NCBI RefSeq assembly: GCF_045865695.1
Contig: NZ_BAACAP010000223.1
Coordinates: forward strand, 33,315-97,314
DNA length: 64,000 nucleotides
Direction of reading: 5' to 3'
Source: Scytonema sp045865695
GTDB taxonomy: Bacteria; Cyanobacteriota; Cyanobacteriia; Cyanobacteriales; Nostocaceae
Shown: positions 53,852 to 62,513 of the stretch, piece by piece
How positions within the stretch are numbered: position 1 is the stretch's first letter
Layout of the letters: the number at the start of each line of letters is the position of its first letter
The notes under the pieces: generated by a model
Seen by the model: the letters and a program-made list of their open reading frames with translations, nothing else
Told to the model about the DNA's origin: nothing
Databases searched by the model: none
Program-made: the position numbers and the translations under genes

Positions 53852-54565
53852 TCATACATAATCATTAAAGTCATATCCCAGATTGGAAAAACATTTTCCC
53901 TTCAACCAATCAGGGAAAGAGAAAACACCAGAAATTTGTCGCCAAACTTGACCTTGCCATTCTCGTGTTACTCCGATTCTGATAAATATCTCTTTATTTT
54001 GTAATGCTTTAGTTAGTCTTGCCTTTAAATTTTCTTTATCTTTTTGCCATAAATATTTACAAGCAGCTAACCAATTGGCGTCTGTGACAGGTAAATGTTT
54101 GTGATAATCGCCACTGTCGTCGTAGAACGATAAGTGACATCTTAACTGATTTTCCCACACTCTAACTTCAATTTCAGGGACTTCGCGGCTTCTAACAATG
54201 ACTAGCGAGCGTGCTTCTTCAGCCAAAGCCCTTTGTAGTGAAAAATCTAAATACCGATTCAGGATGGCTAATCGTTCACTTTCGCTAGGTATAGATACTA
54301 ACCTAGGTGGAATTCTACCATCGATTTCCCAATCTTCAGTGTGGAATGATGATTTTGGTACAGGTTTTAAAAACTCAAGTTCTACTTTCGCAAGAGGTTT
54401 GATGACTACTTTTCCTTAAACATAAAGAAATTCTTTTTTTATACCCGGTCTTTCAGAATAATGAATTTCGGGACGGACGAACTGACCTTGCTCATCTAAA
54501 CCACTGATGCATACAAATCCTTCTCTCATTCTTGTAACACCAGTTACAAATATGACTTTTTTCAT
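53852..54565 (-). pseudogene. Dual-OB-domain protein with one in-frame stop
   Basis: From the ATG at 54563-54565 the frame reads MKKVIFVTGVTRMREGFVCI, SGLDEQGQFVRPE and on to codon 50, which is TAA (54416-54418). The same frame then continues GKVVIKPLAKVELEFLKPVP and through LVIVRSREVPEIEVRVWENQ to the stop at 53852, 237 codons in all. The first half matches the first OB domain (CISGLD...VRP) and the second half the other (LRCHLSFYDDSGDYHKHLPV). A single nonsense change therefore splits it. A shorter protein from the ATG at 54226 (124 residues) could still be made. Confidence 0.75.
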
Positions 54566-54810
54566 TTACAGTATTTCAGTATTTATGACTCCTATTTATG
54601 TTTCTATGTTTACAGAAATACCGGGAAGCAAAACCGCAAACATACGCATTATAAAGGGTACGTGGTTTCACGTATTTTTCTATTGGAACCAGATTTTACA
54701 ATTTTTTCTTTTCTCCCCACCCTCCACACCAATTCTCTGTGACAGAGACACGCAAAAAAACAAGATTTATCCGCGTTCGTCTGCGTGCATCTGCGGTTAA
54801 AAACCAAAAA
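54566..54810. other. Intergenic region, no feature recognised
   Basis: 245 bp between the dual-OB gene start and the phosphoketolase-like stop. It should hold the leftward promoter of the dual-OB/DUF488 operon. CGCGTTCGTCTGCGTGCATC near 54773 matches a phrase seen at 17311-17330 and is an interspersed repeat. Confidence 0.5.
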
Positions 54811-57024
54811 TTAACCCACCAACTCAAGCCCCCTCTTCTTCAAAGTTTCAGCAGTCAAACCATTAAAAGCCATTAATTCACCCGCACTCGCCGTCGTTTC
54901 CCCACGCCTCCAAGCAAAAGTATCTCGCTTACAAATACTCCTCAACATAATAGGTTCAAGCATTGCACTAGCACCACCAGTCACGCCAATCAAAGCATCA
55001 CCATCAAACAATTCAGCAAACTTTTCATCGCTTACAAAATGGCCATCAGGTTCGGAACAAGTATCCCAACCAGTATCATCAAGACGATACAAACGACGCG
55101 GGTTAATAACAGAAACAATCTTCACTCCAATCCCCTCTTGTTCTAACGCCGTCGCTGCTTCAAAAACTGGTATTAAAGTCATGTCTCCAATAACAGCAAA
55201 CACAACTTTCTTCTTACCAGAACTTTCATGCAATACGATCGCACCATCAAGCAATCCCTGACGAGTTTGTTCAAAAGTCGTGCGAATGGGTAAAGGAGAT
55301 TTACTAGCAGTAATCACAATCCCCTTATTCTTAGTCGTTAGCGCCCACTCATAACAAACTTGAATGCTATTAGCATCCGGTGGAAAAACAGGAAACACAT
55401 TACCATTCCGCATCATAGAAGCAAAATAAGATTCAATTTCAGGACGTTGGTGAGTCCAACCATTGCGCCCTTGCTCCAATGCACCTGCAGTAAATAATGT
55501 AATAGTCGAAGGTGTAGGACGACGCAATTCCGCCATTGCTTGCGTCACCGTTTGCCAAATAGGTAATCCGTTGATAGCAAAAGATTCATAAGAACACCAT
55601 AAAGTTCTCGCACCCATCAAAGACAAACCAACAGCTAATCCCGCACAAGCATCCTCGCTCAAAGGTTCGTAAACTTGACCGTTAGGTGTTTGATTGTATA
55701 AATCGTCAGTGGTAGGGTGAATAATCTTCAGTGCTTGGTTAATATTACTAATCCCAGATGCTTCGTTACCATCAGCATTCGTGACGAGGAAATGACTGTC
55801 TACCTGTCCAACTTTTGCCACCAATCTTCCCATTGCTGTGGTAGAAACCTTTGCATCACCACCAACAGCATATTCTTCTAAAGGCAATTCGCCCAAATCT
55901 GGCAAAGGATACTCAAATTCTGTCACAACAGTCTTCGCCGCAGGTCCCCCACCAGCACGTTCGCAATTTGTCCGTACCAATTCCCAAGCTTCAACTGGTA
56001 AAGCACGTTCTTTTAGAGCACTGACAATATGGGGTGCATCTAAAGTATCTTTAGGATAGAGATTATGAGACTTCGCACCTCGTGCGTGAACTCCCGCGCC
56101 TTTAAGCTGTTTGATAATAAAAACAGTCAGCTTACCGCCAAGCGCAGAACTTGCAGCCTTATCTACACCTGAGAGTACAGCTTGAGTAAAAGCTAACCTC
56201 TTCTCAAAAGAAAATTCGGTACTATCAACATAATCTCCCGATTGGTTTGCGTCGTCAAAATCTTTAGCATCGACTAACACAACTTCCTCAAAACCATTAC
56301 CCCGCCAGTACGCAATCATCTGTTCGTTGGTTTTGAGAGACACCATGCTGTGATGTTCTTGACTGTAACCGTTCCACACCAATACGGGTAAGAAGTTGGT
56401 CGCGCTAGGAAAAGCCGTGTGGAAGTGCGCCATCGAACTCATGATATAAGGTTCGCCCAACCCACCATCGCCAACGGTAAAAGGGAAAAGCTTGTCTTTG
56501 TGCAGCAGTGCAGCAGCCATAGCAAAATGTTGCCCCTGTCCTAAAGGACCAGCAGGTGCTAAAATACCAGGAATGTAGCCGGAGAGATGCCCCAACAAAC
56601 CGTGCTTTTCCCGAAAGCGATCGCGTAATTGCTGCACTGTATGAATTCCCATATCCTCTAGAGAACGATCTAAGAACATGGCACTGTAAAAACCAGGAGC
56701 GTGATGTCCCACTTCGGTAATGATATTTTTGTAACCGAGCATGACAAGTGATGCATAAGCTTCTGCTTGACTGGCAAATCCACCTGGGTGTCCGGAGGCT
56801 TTACTACCAGTAATTTGCAACGTCAGATAGCGCAAAGCATCAGCAGCAAGTAAGGTTTGGAAGACGGCTGCTGGATCTGAGGGGTTGGCGATCGCAGAAT
56901 CACCCGACCCTACTACTGGTATTTTGCCATAAGTTTCAAAACCTGGGATAGATGCGCCAAAATATTGAATTCCTTCACAAAAATTGGGAGTCGTAGAAAT
57001 TTCCTTTGGGGTAATTGCTGTCAT
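54811..57024 (-). CDS. Phosphoketolase-like thiamine-diphosphate enzyme
   Basis: 737 residues from the ATG at 57022-57024, preceded by AAAGGTACTCGG; a TTG 12 codons upstream is less likely. The N-terminal half resembles transketolase (KASGHPGGFASQAEAYASLV; ThDP motif from VGDGGLGEP to VLVWN). The second half resembles phosphoketolase (NGWTHQRPEIESYFASMM, VFPPDANSIQVCYEW, SKSPLPIRT). Typical XFP N-terminal motifs were not seen. It probably splits or transfers sugar phosphates in carbon metabolism, but exact substrate and family placement are unsure. Confidence 0.65.
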   Translation of the reverse strand: MTAITPKEISTTPNFCEGIQYFGASIPGFETYGKIPVVGSGDSAIANPSDPAAVFQTLLAADALRYLTLQITGSKASGHPGGFASQAEAYASLVMLGYKNIITEVGHHAPGFYSAMFLDRSLEDMGIHTVQQLRDRFREKHGLLGHLSGYIPGILAPAGPLGQGQHFAMAAALLHKDKLFPFTVGDGGLGEPYIMSSMAHFHTAFPSATNFLPVLVWNGYSQEHHSMVSLKTNEQMIAYWRGNGFEEVVLVDAKDFDDANQSGDYVDSTEFSFEKRLAFTQAVLSGVDKAASSALGGKLTVFIIKQLKGAGVHARGAKSHNLYPKDTLDAPHIVSALKERALPVEAWELVRTNCERAGGGPAAKTVVTEFEYPLPDLGELPLEEYAVGGDAKVSTTAMGRLVAKVGQVDSHFLVTNADGNEASGISNINQALKIIHPTTDDLYNQTPNGQVYEPLSEDACAGLAVGLSLMGARTLWCSYESFAINGLPIWQTVTQAMAELRRPTPSTITLFTAGALEQGRNGWTHQRPEIESYFASMMRNGNVFPVFPPDANSIQVCYEWALTTKNKGIVITASKSPLPIRTTFEQTRQGLLDGAIVLHESSGKKKVVFAVIGDMTLIPVFEAATALEQEGIGVKIVSVINPRRLYRLDDTGWDTCSEPDGHFVSDEKFAELFDGDALIGVTGGASAMLEPIMLRSICKRDTFAWRRGETTASAGELMAFNGLTAETLKKRGLELVG

Positions 57025-57219
57025 GCCGAGTACCTTTATTTGAGTGTTCTGAAGAGGCAAAATAAATGCTCGTTCAATTTAACAAAAATTTTACAACTTT
57101 CATGTTGTTAGGATAAATTACTATTTAGTCATCCAACGATTATTATCTTAAATGCCGTACATTATATAATTGAATAGCTTCATGCTAGTGTCAGTAAAAA
57201 GATTTTTACAAAAAAATTT

Positions 57220-57647
57220 ATGATGACACTACCAAATCCCGTTCAGAAGCCACCCTCCCTACAGCTACTGGAGTGGATTTTCACTCCCTTGTCCCAGATG
57301 GAAGAATGCGCCAAACGTTACGGGGACATATTTACTCTACAGTTAGGTCGCAACACTCCACCTCTAGTAGTCACAAGTCATCCTCAAGCCTTGCAAGAAA
57401 TTTTAACCAACGATATAGAAAAATTTACATCTCCTGGAGAGTTAAACACAGAATTTGAACCGTTAGTTGGGAAACAATCTGTGTTCACCATAAGTGGAGA
57501 AGCACACCAGCGTCAAAGACAATTATGTCACGTTACGATTTAGCTTTAGTCGATACTTATGAAGTAAAACCAAAACGTCGTGGTTTGGTAACAGGTCCTA
57601 ATTGTCCCATCAAGTTGGTTGTTAAAAATTGGAACCGCAGCCTGTAG
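57220..57647 (+). pseudogene. Cytochrome P450 (CYP110-like), internally deleted
   Basis: The first 103 codons (MMTLPNPVQKPPSLQLLEWI ... SGEAHQRQRQL) match the start of the P450 at 58553. The sequence then jumps, out of frame, to the P450 C-terminus: SRYDLALVDTYEVKPKRRGL and VTGPNCPIKLVV, ending at 57647. About 300 residues are lost, including the oxygen-binding helix and heme cysteine, so it is inactive. Confidence 0.9.
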
Positions 57648-58468
57648 CAGACGAACGCAGAGGAATACATACTTCATTCGAGTGAGAAGTGCTATAACTT
57701 TTAAAAGTCTAAGAAAATTATGAAAAGTAGGTTGGGTTGAGGAACGAAACCCAACATTTCATCGAATTATTAGGTGTCACTTTGTTCGACCCAACCCACA
57801 CAATACATTCGGCAATTTAAGATTTACTTTATGAAAGTGCGATCGCTGACAATCTTTTGATAGAGTTGAATAACTGTTCGGCTAATTTTTTTAATCCATC
57901 CACCTCACTCTACACCAATTTCGTCTATAATTTTAATGGCATATTCATATCTGTCAACTGATATTTTATCGAATTCGAGCAACATTCGTGTCTGATAGCG
58001 TAAAATATCCAATTGAGTATTGAGAGATTCTAATTGAGAAAGTTTATCCATATCCTTTATGAACAGTGTTTATACAGAGCTACAAATGTATAGAATTTGA
58101 TTCCAGATTCCTATTAGCAATATTTAGTAAATTGATGATACCAGCTAACATAAAAAAATAAAGCTGTTTAAATTCATTGCCGCTACGAGCGCTCTACTCT
58201 TATTCCAGAGCAGCGATCGGACGACAATAAAGGAGCTATGTAAAGAAAGGTTAAGAGAACAGAGGAAATGCGATAAGCCGAGGGTATGAGGGCTGAAGCC
58301 GTATCACTGTATGGTAACAAGATTGAGAGTGGATTTATGAGCAGAATACAGGTGTAAAAATATTGCAAAAAATATGGAACTGCAGCCTGTAGCAGACGAA
58401 CGCAGATGAATACATACTTCATTCAAGTGAGAAGTGCTATAAATTTTGAAAGTCTAAGAAAATTATGA
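57630..58468. repeat. 94-bp direct repeat left by P450 duplication
   Basis: TGGAACCGCAGCCTGTAGCA and the next ~75 bp (57630-57723) recur at 58375-58468 with few changes (TGGAACTGCAGCCTGTAGCA). In the first copy the sequence is the end of the P450 pseudogene and its downstream flank. The second copy has no P450 before it, so another copy was probably lost. The inverted hairpin element at 57727-57782 lies directly after the first copy. Confidence 0.85.
57905..58051 (-). CDS. Small hypothetical protein (48 aa)
   Basis: The ATG at 58049-58051 follows AAAGGATAT on the minus strand. The frame reads MDKLSQLESLNTQLDILRYQ, TRMLLEFDKISVDRYEYAIK and IIDEIGVE. It is strongly helical and amphipathic, like small coiled-coil proteins. 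It stands alone between P450 remnants. Coding character and the ribosome-binding site support it, but no family was recognised. Confidence 0.45.
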   Translation of the reverse strand: MDKLSQLESLNTQLDILRYQTRMLLEFDKISVDRYEYAIKIIDEIGVE

Positions 58469-58552
58469 TAGGTAGCTAATCTATCAAATTTAAGAAAATT
58501 GTTTATCTAAAGTTAGTTTCATTGGCAAGAAAGTCAGTACGATAAACAAGAT

Positions 58553-59962
58553 ATGATGAAACTACCAAACACTGTCCGAACTCCAGGGCTTATCCAAATT
58601 CTGCATTGGATTCTCAGCCCTATGTCGCAAATGGAATCCTGTGCTAAACGCTACGGTGATATCTTCACGCTACAGTTGATACGACCTGTTGTTTTTGTCA
58701 GCAATCCTCAAGCACTACAACAAATATTAACAAGTGACACCAAAGAATTTGAAGCACCTAGTGATTGGAATACTGTTTTTGAACCAATGCTTGGAAAGAA
58801 TTCCGTGATTACTGTAAGCGGAGAATCACACCGAAGACAACGGCAATTATTAATGCCTCCGTTTCACGGTGATAGAATGAAAGTCTACGGACAAGTGATG
58901 AGTCAAGTCACTGAAGAAGTGATGAGTCAATGGCAAATAGATAAGCCATTTTCTTTGAGAAATGCAATGCAAACAATTACTTTGCGAGTTATCATGCAAG
59001 CCGTGTTTGGATTGTATAATAGCGATCGCGCTGAAGAAATAGAAAAAACTTTATGTCTGTTGTTAGATGAACGCGAAAGTACTCCCATAAGAGTTCTTCA
59101 ACTTTATTTTCCTGCCTTACAAAAAGATTTAGGACCGCAAAGCCCTTGGGGAAGATTTCTTCGTAATAAAGCAAAAGTTCACCAACTGCTGCAAGAGGAA
59201 ATTCAAGAACGACGAGAACAACCAGACTCATCGCGCACTGATATCCTTAGCTTGCTCATGGCTGCTACAGATGAAGATGGTCAGCCGATGACGGATGATG
59301 AATTACGGGACGAGTTAATGACCTTACTCACAGCAGGTCATGAAACAACCGCAACAGCTCTAACTTGGGCAATGTACTGGATTCACAAGCTACCCGAAGT
59401 CAGAGAAAAACTGCAAGCAGAACTCGATTCGTTGAGCGATAAGCCGGGTACGGCGGCGCTGCCATGCGATCGCACAGACTATAGTACCTTGTTGAAGTTA
59501 CCTTACCTCAATGCCGTTTGCTGTGAAACTCTCAGGATTTACCCAGTAGGAATGCTGACCTTTCCACGGGTAGTCAAAACACCTGTCTCTATGTGCGGTT
59601 ATGACCTTGCACCAGGTACGATTCTACTTGGCTCAATTTACCTCACTCATCAGCGCGAGGACTTATACCCCGAACCCAAGCGGTTTAAACCAGAACGTTT
59701 TTTAGAAAGGCAATTTTCGCCATACGAGTATCTACCTTTTGGCGGTGGTGTGAGGCGTTGCATTGGTACTGCATTTGCTCAGTTTGAAATGAAAGTGGTA
59801 TTGGCAACCATTCTGTCTCAACTTGACTTGGCGCTGGTGACCAAGGATGATATCAAACCAAAACGCCGTGGATTAGTTACAGGTCCTCATCGTCCTATCG
59901 AAATGGCAGTCACAAGCCCTCGTAATATTAAATCTCAACTTTTGGAATCTATTCCTAGTTAA
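58553..59962 (+). CDS. Cytochrome P450 (CYP110-like), copy 1
   Basis: 469 residues. The oxygen-binding I-helix is LTAGHETTATALTWAMYW near residues 260-278, ExxR is ETLR (CCETLRIYPVGML), and the heme-binding loop is FGGGVRRCIGTAFAQFE near residues 396-412. The N-terminus has no clear membrane anchor. CYP110 enzymes of Nostocales oxidise fatty acids or terpenoids; the substrate here is unknown. It appears full length, and is followed by a related P450 150 bp downstream and preceded by a deleted copy. Confidence 0.95.
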   Translation: MMKLPNTVRTPGLIQILHWILSPMSQMESCAKRYGDIFTLQLIRPVVFVSNPQALQQILTSDTKEFEAPSDWNTVFEPMLGKNSVITVSGESHRRQRQLLMPPFHGDRMKVYGQVMSQVTEEVMSQWQIDKPFSLRNAMQTITLRVIMQAVFGLYNSDRAEEIEKTLCLLLDERESTPIRVLQLYFPALQKDLGPQSPWGRFLRNKAKVHQLLQEEIQERREQPDSSRTDILSLLMAATDEDGQPMTDDELRDELMTLLTAGHETTATALTWAMYWIHKLPEVREKLQAELDSLSDKPGTAALPCDRTDYSTLLKLPYLNAVCCETLRIYPVGMLTFPRVVKTPVSMCGYDLAPGTILLGSIYLTHQREDLYPEPKRFKPERFLERQFSPYEYLPFGGGVRRCIGTAFAQFEMKVVLATILSQLDLALVTKDDIKPKRRGLVTGPHRPIEMAVTSPRNIKSQLLESIPS

Positions 59963-59989
59963 TACCAAAATTCCAATCTTGTGGGACAG

Positions 59990-60112
59990 AAACCCCAATC
60001 TTGTGGAACGGGCGTCCCCGCCCGTCTTATACTAGTAGCGGGCTAGAAGCCCGCACCACAAGAAATTGCCTAGAAGACCGCACCACAAGAAATTTTGGGA
60101 GATTTTTTTATT
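59990..60112. repeat. Interspersed palindromes between the two P450 genes
   Basis: GGGCGTCCCCGCCCG and GCGGGCTAGAAGCCCGCACCA with further CACAAGAAATT units lie here. The same phrase (ACGGGCGTCCTCGCCCGTAC) occurs near 43828. These hairpins may limit read-through between the P450 genes. Confidence 0.7.
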
Positions 60113-61456
60113 ATGAAATTCCCCTTACTACAGACATTACAATTAATAGTCAATCCTATAAAGTTTTTAGAAAATAGTGCTGCTCGATATGGCGATCCCT
60201 TTTCAGTACGGGTATTAGGAGTTAATTCACCACCTGTAGTATTTTTTAGTCATCCTCAAGCTATTGCAGATTGCTTTGCAGTCCCTGCTAAAGAGCTAGA
60301 TTTCAAGAAAGCAACTCATGTTTTTGAACCTTTGTTTGGCTCAAATTCTATAGTATTGCAAGAAGGACGATCGCACAACCGACAGCGCCAGTTATTAATG
60401 CCGCCTTTTCATGGCGATCGCATGAAAACTTACAGTCGAGCTATTTGTAAAATTACCGAAGAAGCCACACAAAACTGGCAAATAGGGACAATAGTTTCCA
60501 TGCAAAAAATCATGCCGGATATCACTTTGCAAATTATTTTGCAAGTTGTATTTGGTCTTCGTCCAGGCGATCGCTATCAAAAATTAAGAGAACGACTCAC
60601 TTCATTATTAGAAGATATCACAAAACCATTATATTCTACTTTATTTTTCTTTCCACCACTACAAAAAGATTTAGGTGCGTGGAGTCCTTGGGGAAATTAC
60701 AAAAAACGGATTGAGGAAATTGATAAACTGATTTATGCTGAAATTTCGGAACGCCGCCTAGAAAATGAGAATTTAGACAGCAGTTATCGTACAGATGTTC
60801 TCAGCCTGTTAATGTCAGCGAGTGACGAAGACGGACAAAAAATGACAGATATTGAGTTACGCGACCAATTAGTCTCACTATTACTTTTAGGATATGAAAC
60901 CACAGCTGCTGTTTTAACTTGGGTATTTTATTTAATTCACTCTCACCCACAAGTTAAAGATAAGTTGTTAGAAGAATTAAATAGTCTAGACAATAGAGCT
61001 AATCCCGAAGACATAACTCAACTCCCTTACTTGAGTGCTGTTTGTCAAGAAACTCTGAGAGTGCATCCTATTGCCTTAATATGTACGCCTAGAATGGTTA
61101 AAGATAAAGTAGAGATTGCAGGTCAGAAGTATGAGTCTGGGACAGTTTTAGTACCCTGTATCTACTTAGCACATCAACGTCTTGAAACTTACCCAGAACC
61201 CAAAAAATTTCTACCAGAAAGATTTTTAGACCAGAAATTTTCACCTTATGAATATTTACCTTTTGGTGGAGGTTATCGCGGCTGTATTGGTACAGCATTT
61301 TCCATGTACGAGCTAAAATTAGTGTTAGCAACAATTTTGTCGCGCTTTCAATTAGCACTTGCTGACAATAGTCCAGTCAGTCCAGTACGTAGGGGAATTA
61401 CTATTGTTCCTTCAGGTGGGGTTAAGATGGTTATAAAAAGTATTAGCAATGGATAA
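60113..61456 (+). CDS. Cytochrome P450 (CYP110-like), copy 2
   Basis: 447 residues from the ATG at 60113, preceded by GGGAGATTTTTTTATT; a TTG at 60095 would add six residues. I-helix LLLLGYETTAAVLTWVFYLI (Gly-Tyr-Glu-Thr-Thr, in place of the usual Gly-His), ExxR in QETLRVHPIALI, heme loop FGGGYRGCIGTAFSMYE. It shares about half of its residues with copy 1, including EYLPFGGG. The different residues in the I-helix and heme loop suggest another substrate. Confidence 0.94.
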   Translation: MKFPLLQTLQLIVNPIKFLENSAARYGDPFSVRVLGVNSPPVVFFSHPQAIADCFAVPAKELDFKKATHVFEPLFGSNSIVLQEGRSHNRQRQLLMPPFHGDRMKTYSRAICKITEEATQNWQIGTIVSMQKIMPDITLQIILQVVFGLRPGDRYQKLRERLTSLLEDITKPLYSTLFFFPPLQKDLGAWSPWGNYKKRIEEIDKLIYAEISERRLENENLDSSYRTDVLSLLMSASDEDGQKMTDIELRDQLVSLLLLGYETTAAVLTWVFYLIHSHPQVKDKLLEELNSLDNRANPEDITQLPYLSAVCQETLRVHPIALICTPRMVKDKVEIAGQKYESGTVLVPCIYLAHQRLETYPEPKKFLPERFLDQKFSPYEYLPFGGGYRGCIGTAFSMYELKLVLATILSRFQLALADNSPVSPVRRGITIVPSGGVKMVIKSISNG

Positions 61457-61541
61457 AATTTTCTATATCTTCATGTAGATACACTTCCTAACTATCCGCG
61501 TCTAGATTAGGCGATAAGAGATGTAGGGAGATAGTGAATTT

Positions 61542-62282
61542 ATGTTAGAACAGCAAAAAATTGAAGAACAAATGCTGTCACAAGTTGCTGAAAAGACGCT
61601 ATCTCAGCAGATGGATAGTGTTGACAAAATAGAAGTAGATGTGCAAACTGACCTGCTGAAGATAATTCAGGGAGAAGCTGATGGAGTTTCGGTTGCAGGT
61701 CGAGGGCTAGTCATAAAAAACATCCGAGTACAAGAGTTGGTACTACAAACAGATGGTGTTTCTGTAAATCCTCTAAGTGTTTTATTTGGTCAGGTTGAAC
61801 TTAATAAGCCAGTCAATACAACTGCTCGTGTTGTGCTGACAGAAGTAGATATCAACAATGCGTTGAAGTCTAACTACATTCGCAGCCAAATGCAAGATTT
61901 TTATTTGAATGTAGATGACAGAATTGTTACCCTTAAGCCACAAGAAATACAAATTTATCTGCCAGGAAGTGGTAAGATGACATTTAATGGAAAAATCCTG
62001 GTACAAGATCGAGGCAAGACTCAATCGGTATGTTTTGCAGCAATGGTTAGTCCCCGCACTCAAGATAAACCCGTGATGTTAGAAAATTTCAACTGCACTG
62101 AGGGAGAAGGGATTGCTCTAGATATAGTTGTTGCTTTAATGGAAAAGGTAAAAGAACTGCTCGCTTTACCATATTTTGTGTTTGAGGATATGGTTTTACG
62201 TGTTAAAGAGATGAAAGTTCAAAAGGAAAGTCTCAGACTTTTGATAGAAGCTTATGTAAAACATCTACCTTCTGTACAGTGA
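61542..62282 (+). CDS. DUF2993 family protein
   Basis: 246 residues. The pattern MLSQVAEKTLSQQMDSVDKI, EVDVQTDLLKIIQGEADGVS, RGLVIKNIRVQELVLQTDGV fits DUF2993, cyanobacterial relatives of lipid-binding LmeA-like proteins. No signal peptide is visible, so it may stay at the cytoplasmic membrane. AGGGAGATAGTGAATTT precedes the start. The stop is in a GACCAGT repeat. It lies between the P450s and crtO, all rightward. Confidence 0.8.
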   Translation: MLEQQKIEEQMLSQVAEKTLSQQMDSVDKIEVDVQTDLLKIIQGEADGVSVAGRGLVIKNIRVQELVLQTDGVSVNPLSVLFGQVELNKPVNTTARVVLTEVDINNALKSNYIRSQMQDFYLNVDDRIVTLKPQEIQIYLPGSGKMTFNGKILVQDRGKTQSVCFAAMVSPRTQDKPVMLENFNCTEGEGIALDIVVALMEKVKELLALPYFVFEDMVLRVKEMKVQKESLRLLIEAYVKHLPSVQ

Positions 62283-62372
62283 CCAGTGACCAGTGGTTTA
62301 AAATCAATAAATTGGATTTTGGAAGGGAGCTTTTAGGTTAAATAATGTTAGGGGTGAACCTTTAGTGTATTT

Positions 62373-62405
62373 AGATCCCCGACTTCTTGAAGAAGTCGGG
62401 GATCT
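62373..62405. terminator. Perfect 16-bp palindrome after the DUF2993 gene
   Basis: AGATCCCCGACTTCTT (62373-62388), one G, then AAGAAGTCGGGGATCT (62390-62405) are fully complementary. It is a common interspersed cyanobacterial hairpin; without a clear U-run its termination activity is uncertain. Confidence 0.6.
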
Positions 62406-62513
62406 AAGTCTCAATATATCTCTCTAAAGGTTAACTTTTATAACTCACGAGTGATGAAAGGTTACTCAGAGTTTTCTAGTATTTGAAATAAATCTAGTGG
62501 CTAAAAATCAACT

